A stretch of DNA of 15,649 bases from CAWVWD01 sp965662365. Its GTDB lineage: Bacteria > Bacteroidota > Bacteroidia > Chitinophagales > Saprospiraceae. Location of the stretch: NCBI GenBank assembly GCA_965662365.1, contig CBFIHR010000092.1:1-15649 (forward strand). The letters run 5' to 3'. The number at the start of each line of letters is the position of its first letter. Position 1 is the stretch's first letter. The translations under genes were made by a program, and so were the position numbers. The notes below the pieces were generated by a model. That model was not told where the DNA came from and made no database searches. It saw only the letters and a program-made list of their open reading frames with translations. This document shows, in pieces, positions 1 to 6,515 of this stretch.

Positions 1-82
1 TCACAAATTAAGATTATTTTCATGTTTTACTTTGTAAAAATTACTATCATTAATAACAACTATTACCATATTCTAAAATATC

Positions 83-1453
83 ATGGACGTAGAAATTTTA
101 TCACGAATACAATTTGCATTTACCGTTTCCTTTCATTACATCTATCCCCCTTTGAGTATTGGTTTGGGCTTGATTATGGTCATTATGGAAGGCTTGTACT
201 TGCGTACTGGCGAAAAAGTTTATGAAACGATGGCTCGTTTTTGGACAAAAATTTTCGCACTAACCTTCGGAATTGGTGTGGCGACTGGTATCGTCATGGA
301 GTTTGAGTTTGGTACAAACTGGGCGACCTACTCTCGATATGTCGGGGATATTTTCGGCAGTGCTTTAGCCGCTGAAGGTATTTTTGCCTTTGCTTTAGAA
401 AGTGGATTTTTAGGAATTTTGCTATTTGGCTGGAATCGAGTCAAGCCAATTGTACATTTTATCGCCACCATTGGCGTATTTTTTGGATCGATGTTTTCAG
501 CGGTATGGATTGTCATTGCTAACTCTTGGCAACAAACACCTGCTGGCTATCATATTGTTGGTGAAGGGATGCAAGCTCGGGCAGAAATCACTGATTTTTG
601 GGAAATGGTTTTCAATCCTTCAAGTATCGATAGATTAACACACGTCTGGATTGGTGCATTTTTGGCGGGTGCTTTTTTAGTGTTAAGCGTTCATGCTTAT
701 TATTTAGTTAAAAATCGTCACGTCGAATTATCCAAAAAAGCGTTCAAAATCGCTTTAATTGTTGCTGCGATTTCGAGTTTAGCACAATTGTTCACCGGTC
801 ATCATTCGGCAGAAGGCGTTGCTGAAAATCAACCAGCTAAATTGGCCGCTTTAGAAGGTCATTTTGATACCTCTGCCGTTGCGGATATGTATATCATGGG
901 GTGGGTGGACAAAGAAACGCAAACGGTAACGGGTCTGAGAGTTCCTGGCGGTTTGACGTTTTTGTTGCACTACGATTTTGAAACTCCCGTCACGGGTCTA
1001 AATGCTTTTCCTGAAGATGAACGCCCGACAGCTTTAAATGCTATTTTCCAATTTTATCATATCATGGTCGCTATCGGAATGACTTTAATAGGCTTATCGC
1101 TGTTTGCTGTTTTTCAATGGTGGCGAGGGAAATTATTTGACCAAAAATGGTTATTACACGTCTTTGCTTGGTCTGTAATTTTACCGCAAATTGCGAATCA
1201 AGTCGGCTGGTTTGCTGCCGAAATGGGTAGACAACCGTGGGTTGTTTATGGTTTGCTACGCACCTCTGACGCTTTATCCAAAACCGTCACAGCGAATCAA
1301 GTTTGGTTCTCTTTAATCATGTTTACCTTGATTTACGCCCTGTTATTTGTCTTATTTATTTATTTATTAAACAAGAAAATCAAAAAAGGCCCACATGAGG
1401 ACGAATTAAACGAACATCGTCCAAAACAAAAAGGCATGGCGGAAGTAATTTAG
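83..1453 (+). CDS. cydA: Cytochrome bd quinol oxidase subunit I
   Basis: Integral-membrane subunit that oxidises quinol and carries all three hemes (b558, b595, d) of the cytochrome bd terminal oxidase, reducing O2 to water. The protein is 456 aa. By comparison with E. coli CydA I see His18 (b595 ligand, E. coli H19), Glu98 and Glu106 (E. coli E99/E107), His187 (b558 ligand, H186), Lys253 and Glu258 of the Q-loop (K252/E257, in AKLAALE), Met328 (b558 ligand, M393), Glu380 (E445) and the GRQPW signature at 382-386. It is clearly shorter than the 522-aa E. coli protein, mainly because the Q-loop is the short type. The E. coli Arg391 position appears to be His326 (YHIM). About nine hydrophobic segments are present. 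The ATG at 83 gives the normal N-terminus. No clear Shine-Dalgarno sequence precedes it. cydB follows after 76 bp, so the two are probably co-transcribed. Confidence 0.97.
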   Translation: MDVEILSRIQFAFTVSFHYIYPPLSIGLGLIMVIMEGLYLRTGEKVYETMARFWTKIFALTFGIGVATGIVMEFEFGTNWATYSRYVGDIFGSALAAEGIFAFALESGFLGILLFGWNRVKPIVHFIATIGVFFGSMFSAVWIVIANSWQQTPAGYHIVGEGMQARAEITDFWEMVFNPSSIDRLTHVWIGAFLAGAFLVLSVHAYYLVKNRHVELSKKAFKIALIVAAISSLAQLFTGHHSAEGVAENQPAKLAALEGHFDTSAVADMYIMGWVDKETQTVTGLRVPGGLTFLLHYDFETPVTGLNAFPEDERPTALNAIFQFYHIMVAIGMTLIGLSLFAVFQWWRGKLFDQKWLLHVFAWSVILPQIANQVGWFAAEMGRQPWVVYGLLRTSDALSKTVTANQVWFSLIMFTLIYALLFVLFIYLLNKKIKKGPHEDELNEHRPKQKGMAEVI

Positions 1454-1461
1454 TTATGAAA

Positions 1462-1494
1462 AGACCTGACAGGTTTTAAAAATCTGTCAGGTCT
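1462..1494. repeat. Perfect 11-bp inverted repeat between cydA and cydB
   Basis: AGACCTGACAG (1462-1472) and CTGTCAGGTCT (1484-1494) are perfect reverse complements. The AT-rich 11-nt spacer can pair further inward. No T-run follows, so this is more likely a dispersed palindromic element or an mRNA processing/stability hairpin than a terminator. A related word, ACCTGACAGG, recurs near 13089-13098. Sequences of this kind are common in Bacteroidota spacers, to my recollection. Confidence 0.75.
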
Positions 1495-1529
1495 GATAGT
1501 TAAACATTTAATTATTAGATCTTAAAAAA

Positions 1530-2561
1530 ATGACATTTTTAAATATAGATTATCAAACCCTGTGGTTTTTAGTAGTTGGTGGTGTTTTTACGGGTTACGC
1601 CATTTTAGATGGATTTGATTTGGGTGCAGGAGCACTACACTTGTTTTTCAAAAAAGAAAAAAGTAGGCGAATTGCCTTAAATGCAATCGGCCCCGTTTGG
1701 GACGGCAACGAAGTCTGGCTGGTTATCGGTGGCGGTGCATTGTTCGCAGGATTTCCAGTCGTTTATGCAACCGTTTTTTCAGCGATGTATATTCCATTCA
1801 TGCTGTTTTTACTGTTTCTAATTTTTCGAGCGATTTCGATTGAGTTTCGGAGTAAAGAACCGATGATCTGGTGGCGAAAAATGTGGGATGTTTCGTATAG
1901 CGTTGCGAGTATTATGCTGGCCTTTTTGCTGGGCGTTGTCTTAGGGAATGTGCTGCAAGGTATGCCGATTGACTCCGACTTAGAGTTTCAAGGTAACTGG
2001 CTGATGTTCCTCAATCCGTATGCAATATTGATTGGTTTTACGACTTTATTTCTGTTTGCCATGCACGGTGGTATTTATTTAACCATGAAAACAGAAGGTC
2101 GTTTATACGCTAAATTAACCATTTTGGTAAAACGTGCGATGATACTATTTTTGGTCAGTTTCAGTATTGTTACACTTTATACGTTGGTTTTTATTCCGCA
2201 TTTATCAGACCGATTTAAAGAAACACCAGCGTTATTTATTGTACCAATTTTAGCATTTTTGAGTTTAGCAAATATTCCTCGATTAGTTTCAAAACGCAGC
2301 TATCGCAGTGCTTTTATCTTTTCTGCTATTACGATGAGTTTATTATTAATGACCGTGGTCATAGAATTATATCCAAATATCATTTTATCAACACTGGACG
2401 AAGCGAATAACATCACCGTTTATAACGCTGCGGCTTCTGAAAAATCACTCGGCATTATGTTATTATTTGCTGCCATCGGAACACCTTTAGTGATTTCTTA
2501 CACCGCTTTTGTCTTTTGGACGTTCCGAGGAAAAGTTGAAATTGACGAAATGAGTTATTAA
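1530..2561 (+). CDS. cydB: Cytochrome bd quinol oxidase subunit II
   Basis: Second membrane subunit of the bd oxidase. It holds no catalytic heme ligands but is needed for heme d/b595 assembly and forms a pseudo-symmetric dimer with CydA. The protein is 343 aa with about nine hydrophobic segments. Family signatures are the N-terminal YAILDGFDLGAG (23-34, with Asp27 and Asp30), then GPVWDGNEVWLV followed by GGALFAGFP. Length is slightly below E. coli CydB (379 aa). The ATG follows an A-rich tract 76 bp after cydA, and the pair forms a simple cydAB operon. No cydX-like small third subunit is convincing downstream, and no cydCD transporter genes are in the window. No clear hairpin terminator follows the gene. 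Confidence 0.97.
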   Translation: MTFLNIDYQTLWFLVVGGVFTGYAILDGFDLGAGALHLFFKKEKSRRIALNAIGPVWDGNEVWLVIGGGALFAGFPVVYATVFSAMYIPFMLFLLFLIFRAISIEFRSKEPMIWWRKMWDVSYSVASIMLAFLLGVVLGNVLQGMPIDSDLEFQGNWLMFLNPYAILIGFTTLFLFAMHGGIYLTMKTEGRLYAKLTILVKRAMILFLVSFSIVTLYTLVFIPHLSDRFKETPALFIVPILAFLSLANIPRLVSKRSYRSAFIFSAITMSLLLMTVVIELYPNIILSTLDEANNITVYNAAASEKSLGIMLLFAAIGTPLVISYTAFVFWTFRGKVEIDEMSY

Positions 2562-2825
2562 TAATTGTTTGAAGGGCTTTTTTATGAAAAATAATGTCCG
2601 AACTTTCGTAGTTCAACTTATTTACATAAGAAGGCCTTTTAACCATTTATTATGAGTGATTTTACGTAAAATACGTCAAAAATACTCTAACAGTTTGATA
2701 ATAAAACGGTGTGACAATTACTTAACCTTACAAGCGATCCTTTTTAATAAAATCTTACATTATCCTCCTCAACTATTCATTTGTTCTGCTGTTACCTTAG
2801 CATTAAAAACCAAATCAATTGAAGG
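2562..2825. other. AT-rich spacer between cydB and msrA
   Basis: A 264-bp gap with no supportable gene. A 23-codon reading frame at 2584-2655 lacks CydX character. The spacer holds one copy of the word TTTTTAATAAA (2741-2751) that recurs in three other gaps. I could not place a good TTG/TAnnTTTG promoter. Confidence 0.5.
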
Positions 2826-3524
2826 ATGAGATATCTTAGTTTATCAATATTATTTGTATTTTCTGTAATCGTAAGCAGCTGTCAATCAACTAATAATGGC
2901 AACACATCGACGGAGACTGAAAAAGAATACGTTAATACTTCGGGCATCACCTCAAATACCCCAGAAAAGTACATTCCAAAGAAAGAAGGATTAAGCCGAG
3001 CGTATTTTGCTTCGGGTTGTTTCTGGTGCGTAGAGGCTATTTACGAAAGTGTAAAAGGAGTTGAAGAATCAGTTTCGGGGTACTCGGGCGGACATACCGA
3101 AAATCCAACTTATGAATCTTCGAACACAGGAAAAACGGGACACGCAGAAGCCGTAGAAATTTTTTATGATGCGTCCGTTGTTAGTTTTGAAACCTTGGTG
3201 GACGTCTATTTTGGTTCACAAAATATCACACAAGTCAACGGTCAAGGAAACGACAGAGGTTCACAATATCGCTCCATTGTTTTTTATCAAAATGACGAAG
3301 AAAAAGCGATTATTGATAAAAAAATAGCGGCTTTAAATAAAGCATTAGCACCAGAAAAAGTAGCCGCAGAAGTCAAGGAGTTTCAAATGTTTTGGGTCGC
3401 AGAAGATTATCACCAAAACTATGAAAAACTACATCCAAATCACGGTTACATCAAAGCGGTTTCCGTCCCAAGACTAAAACGCTTTCAAGCAAAATTTCCT
3501 GAATTAATAAAGGACGAACATTAA
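2826..3524 (+). CDS. msrA: Peptide methionine (S)-S-oxide reductase MsrA, lipoprotein form
   Basis: Reduces S-diastereomer methionine sulfoxide in proteins. The protein is 232 aa. Residues 1-18 are a lipoprotein signal peptide ending in a VSSC lipobox, so Cys19 should be lipidated and the enzyme anchored in the envelope. A Ser/Thr/Asn-rich linker (20-57) leads to the MsrA domain, with catalytic Cys65 in GCFWC (64-68) followed by GYSGG, TGHAEAVEI and DRGSQYRS. The tail ends HPNHGYIKAVSVPRL and has no C-terminal resolving cysteine. The only cysteines are 19, 65 and 68. Recycling must therefore use Cys68 or an outside thiol or thioredoxin-like partner. The ATG at 2826 is directly preceded by GAAGG, which is too close to be a good ribosome site. 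selO follows after 63 bp on the same strand. Confidence 0.95.
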   Translation: MRYLSLSILFVFSVIVSSCQSTNNGNTSTETEKEYVNTSGITSNTPEKYIPKKEGLSRAYFASGCFWCVEAIYESVKGVEESVSGYSGGHTENPTYESSNTGKTGHAEAVEIFYDASVVSFETLVDVYFGSQNITQVNGQGNDRGSQYRSIVFYQNDEEKAIIDKKIAALNKALAPEKVAAEVKEFQMFWVAEDYHQNYEKLHPNHGYIKAVSVPRLKRFQAKFPELIKDEH

Positions 3525-3528
3525 AAAA

Positions 3529-3573
3529 CTGTCTCAACAAGACAGGAATAATAGCACATGGTAACGCCATGTG
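3529..3573 (+). other. Two tandem perfect hairpins in the msrA-selO gap
   Basis: CTGTCT (3529-3534) pairs with AGACAG (3540-3545) across a 5-nt loop. CACATGG (3555-3561) pairs with CCATGTG (3567-3573), also across a 5-nt loop. They fill most of the 63-bp spacer and end 14 nt before the selO start codon. Neither is followed by a T-run, so they are better candidates for mRNA processing, stability or translational control than for termination. Confidence 0.55.
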
Positions 3574-3587
3574 AACGATGACGAATT

Positions 3588-5159
3588 ATGATCAATATAA
3601 ACGACACCTTCAACAAAGAATTAACCGCCGATAACAATCGAAACAATGTGCCTCGACAAGTTCACGAAGCACATTTCTCGCATGTCACGCCACGCAAACC
3701 GTCGAATCCGAAATTACTACACATCTCTACTGAAATGTTAGAAAACCTTGGATTTGATAAGGCTTTCGCCAAAACAGAAACCTTCTTAAATCTGGTTTCT
3801 GGTGCAGAAGTTATGGACAATACCGAACCGTTTGCGATGTGTTATGGCGGCCATCAATTTGGACAATGGGCAGGACAATTAGGCGATGGAAGAGCAATAA
3901 ATCTATTTGAAATTAAGCATCATAACCAACGTTGGGCATTACAACTCAAAGGAGCTGGTGCAACCCCCTATTCTCGGACAGCCGACGGTTTTGCGGTCCT
4001 GCGATCTTCGATTCGGGAGCATCTGTGCAGCGAAGCGATGTTTGCCTTAGGTGTTCCGACTACTCGTTCGTTGTCGCTTTCGCTAACTGGCGACGAGGTG
4101 TTGAGAGATATGTTGTACAATGGAAACTCAGCGTATGAAAAAGGAGCAGTTGTTTGTCGAGTTGCCCCAAGTTTTATTCGCTTTGGCAATTTTCAAATAT
4201 TTGCAGCTCGAAAAGATGTGGATAATTTGCGAAAACTAACAGACTATACGATTCGTCACTTCTACCCTACTATCGAAGTCGGTACAAAAACTGGTTATAT
4301 CGAATTTTTCAAAATGGTTACGGAACGCACCTTAGAAATGATCATTCACTGGCAGCGGGTAGGCTTCGTTCATGGCGTGATGAATACAGATAATATGTCG
4401 ATTTTAGGTTTGACGATTGACTTTGGACCTTACGGCTGGCTCGAAGGTTACGACAAAGGCTGGACACCGAACACGACCGACCGACAACATCGTCGCTACC
4501 GTTTTGGACAGCAAATTGGCGTCGGTTTGTGGAATTTGTTTCAGTTGGCAAATGCACTTTATCCGCTGATTGAAGACACCAAACCGTTGGAAGCTATTTT
4601 GGACGATTATAAATCGGCTTACGCCAAAAAATACCCAGCGATGATGCGTCAAAAACTGGGTTTAATGACCAGTCTGGAAACGGATGCACAACTGATTACG
4701 ACCTTAGAAAACAACTTAGAAATGGTCGAAACCGATATGACGATTTTCTTTAGAAATTTAAGTCAAATCAATAAAAATACGCTTATTAATGACGATAGCG
4801 ATTTTTTAAATATCATCAGGCAAGCATTTTATAATGAGTCCGAATTGAATGAAAAACACATTTCTTATTGGCGAGATTGGTTCGGTTTGTATATTACAAG
4901 ACTACAAAAAGAAACCACAACAAACGAGGAACGACAAAACTTGATGAACACAGTCAATCCAAAATATGTTTTACGAAATTATATGGCACAAATGGCAATT
5001 GATAAAGCGGATAATGGCGATTATTCATTAATTGAAGAATTACACGAACTACTAAAACAGCCTTATGCGGAACAGCCAAAACATCAAAAATGGTTTGCGA
5101 AACGACCAGAATGGGCAAGGCATAAAGTCGGTTGTTCGATGTTGTCTTGCAGCTCGTAA
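3588..5159 (+). CDS. selO: Protein adenylyltransferase SelO (YdiU/SelO family)
   Basis: A pseudokinase-fold enzyme that transfers AMP from ATP to Ser, Thr or Tyr hydroxyls of proteins. In E. coli it targets redox proteins and protects against oxidative stress. The protein is 523 aa, slightly longer than typical bacterial members. Visible motifs: GGHQFG (87-92), GQLGDGR (96-102), Lys121 in QLKGAG (nucleotide binding), MNTDNM with the presumed catalytic Asp268, and DFGPYG with metal-binding Asp278. The C-terminus is SCSS with Cys521, the site that is selenocysteine in animal SelO and cysteine in bacteria. A nearby Cys517 in GCSMLSCSS could form the regulatory disulfide. The gene lies between a lipoprotein MsrA and an MsrB-MsrA fusion, all in the same direction, which suggests a shared role in redox repair. 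The start at 3588 gives the expected N-terminus. Confidence 0.96.
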   Translation: MININDTFNKELTADNNRNNVPRQVHEAHFSHVTPRKPSNPKLLHISTEMLENLGFDKAFAKTETFLNLVSGAEVMDNTEPFAMCYGGHQFGQWAGQLGDGRAINLFEIKHHNQRWALQLKGAGATPYSRTADGFAVLRSSIREHLCSEAMFALGVPTTRSLSLSLTGDEVLRDMLYNGNSAYEKGAVVCRVAPSFIRFGNFQIFAARKDVDNLRKLTDYTIRHFYPTIEVGTKTGYIEFFKMVTERTLEMIIHWQRVGFVHGVMNTDNMSILGLTIDFGPYGWLEGYDKGWTPNTTDRQHRRYRFGQQIGVGLWNLFQLANALYPLIEDTKPLEAILDDYKSAYAKKYPAMMRQKLGLMTSLETDAQLITTLENNLEMVETDMTIFFRNLSQINKNTLINDDSDFLNIIRQAFYNESELNEKHISYWRDWFGLYITRLQKETTTNEERQNLMNTVNPKYVLRNYMAQMAIDKADNGDYSLIEELHELLKQPYAEQPKHQKWFAKRPEWARHKVGCSMLSCSS

Positions 5160-5196
5160 GCAATAGACAACAAAAGCTAAAATAAAAGAGCGCTCC

Positions 5197-5214
5197 TGCT
5201 GACTTTCATCAGCA
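5197..5214 (+). other. Small hairpin in the selO-msrBA gap
   Basis: TGCTGA (5197-5202) pairs with TCAGCA (5209-5214) across a 6-nt loop, between selO and the msrBA gene. An A-run rather than a T-run follows on the plus strand, so it is a weak terminator at best. Its role is unknown. Confidence 0.35.
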
Positions 5215-5252
5215 TAACAAAAAAAGTACTTAACAAATGTCTAAATTAACTT

Positions 5253-6311
5253 ATGAAAAATAAGAAATGGTTACAGTGGTTAAATTCTTTTTTTAGAAAA
5301 AAATCAAATAATCAAAACTTCAAACAATCAAATCATACAACTATGTTAAAGTGGATAGATATTATCAAGTTCGCTAATAAAGGCAATCCAACACCCGACC
5401 GAAGAGTCGAAAAAACAGAAGAAGAATGGCGAAGTATTTTGATGCCAGAGGTTTTTCGGATTACTCGATTAAAAGGAACAGAACGCCCACACAGCTCAGA
5501 TATGTGTAGTCGTTTCGAGCCTGGAAAATACGCTTGTGCTTGTTGTGGAACGCCACTTTTTGATGCCGATGAAAAATTTGAAAGTGGCACGGGTTGGCCT
5601 TCGTTTACACAGCCGATTGAGGAAAACGCTGTCGCTTATCACAAAGATACAAGCGTCGGAATGGTTCGAGTCGAAGCCTTGTGTAATACTTGCGACGCCC
5701 ACTTAGGTCACGTCTTTCAAGATGGCCCAAAACCAAGTGGCTTACGATATTGTATCAATGCTTTAGCTATGAAGAAAATGGAGTCCAACGAAGCAAAAAT
5801 AGTTTTTGGTGGTGGCTGTTTTTGGTGTACCGAAGCGATTTTTCAACAATTAAAAGGCGTGTCAAAAGTCAAAAGTGGTTATAGCGGTGGTCAAATCTAT
5901 AACCCGACCTATCGAGAGGTTTGTAGCGGTTTGACAGGCCATGCAGAAGTGATTGAAGTAACCTACAATCCCGACGAAATCAGTTATGAAGAGCTATTAA
6001 AAATTCACTTAACAACGCACGACCCGACAACTTTAAACCGTCAAGGTGCAGATAGAGGAACGCAATATCGAAGTGTGATTTTTTATAAAAATGAAGAAGA
6101 AAAAGCGATTGCAGAAAAAATAATTTCGGAGGTTCAACCTTCTTATAATGACAAAATCGTTACCACCTTAGAGGAATTTGATGTGTTTTTTAAGGCAGAA
6201 ACGAATCACCAAAATTATTATAACGACAATTCCAATCAGCGATATTGTCAAATTGTGATTGACCCGAAATTGCGAAAATTTAAGGAATTGTATCGAGATA
6301 AATTGAAATAG
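5253..6311 (+). CDS. msrBA: Bifunctional methionine sulfoxide reductase, MsrB-MsrA fusion
   Basis: Reduces both R- and S-methionine sulfoxide in proteins. Length is 352 aa. The MsrB domain (about 31-175) has two zinc CxxC pairs (Cys95/Cys98 in CACC, Cys144/Cys147 in CNTC), GTGWPSF, and catalytic Cys167 in RYCIN. Cys85 is a possible resolving residue. After a short joint comes the MsrA domain (about 181-352), with catalytic Cys189 in GCFWC, GYSGG, TGHAEV, DRGTQYRS and resolving Cys332 in RYCQIVIDPKL. The order B then A is the reverse of the common MsrA-MsrB fusion. No signal peptide is present, so it is presumed cytoplasmic. The first 30 residues are basic, low in complexity and look like spacer. 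The ATG at 5343 (MLKWIDIIKFANKG) matches the usual start of MsrB proteins and may be the real one. An 8-codon frame (5237-5263) overlaps the upstream start. A strong terminator follows. Confidence 0.95.
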   Translation: MKNKKWLQWLNSFFRKKSNNQNFKQSNHTTMLKWIDIIKFANKGNPTPDRRVEKTEEEWRSILMPEVFRITRLKGTERPHSSDMCSRFEPGKYACACCGTPLFDADEKFESGTGWPSFTQPIEENAVAYHKDTSVGMVRVEALCNTCDAHLGHVFQDGPKPSGLRYCINALAMKKMESNEAKIVFGGGCFWCTEAIFQQLKGVSKVKSGYSGGQIYNPTYREVCSGLTGHAEVIEVTYNPDEISYEELLKIHLTTHDPTTLNRQGADRGTQYRSVIFYKNEEEKAIAEKIISEVQPSYNDKIVTTLEEFDVFFKAETNHQNYYNDNSNQRYCQIVIDPKLRKFKELYRDKLK

Positions 6312-6335
6312 AAATCAAGATTAAAATTATTAGCG

Positions 6336-6371
6336 AGGGTTGAATGTTCAAAAGCATTGAACCCTTTTTTT
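6336..6371 (+). terminator. Rho-independent terminator after msrBA
   Basis: AGGGTTGAATG (6336-6346) pairs with CATTGAACCCT (6355-6365) with one internal mismatch and an 8-nt loop. A run of seven T follows (6365-6371). It closes the msrA-selO-msrBA block. Confidence 0.88.
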
Positions 6372-6469
6372 ATGAATTTGTAAACTCATCGCAATAGATT
6401 TTTTTATCATCGCCCAACTATTTTTAATAAAAGAAACGCTTATTTTCATCATAAATAAATAGATTTCAA

Positions 6470-6508
6470 TAGCTTTGGTGAATCAAAAAATGATTACAAA
6501 AGAAGAGG
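6470..6508 (+). promoter_or_regulatory. Probable promoter -7 element and ribosome site for the GS-like gene
   Basis: TAGCTTTG (6470-6477) is an exact match to the Bacteroidota -7 consensus TAnnTTTG, and the start codon lies 38 bp further on. No convincing TTG is found at -33. An AAGAGG purine stretch (6503-6508), 7 nt before the ATG, could serve as a ribosome site, which is uncommon in this phylum. Confidence 0.4.
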
Positions 6509-6515
6509 TTTATTA

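Noticed and set aside
22..225. 67-codon plus-strand frame overlapping the start of cydA
   Set aside because: It lies out of frame over the cydA 5' end, with no ribosome site. The cydA frame has all family residues, so this one is a shadow.
2584..2655. 23-codon frame after cydB, considered as a CydX-like third subunit
   Set aside because: It has no N-terminal Trp/Tyr-rich membrane helix typical of CydX and several arginines in the middle. Probably chance.
4404..4652. 82-codon minus-strand frame inside selO
   Set aside because: Entirely within selO, which has intact catalytic motifs in its own frame. No protein family is recognisable.
5237..5263. 8-codon frame overlapping the msrBA start, considered as a regulatory upstream frame
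   Set aside because: Too short to support alone. No codon pattern or hairpin suggests attenuation, and the true msrBA start may lie 90 bp further on.
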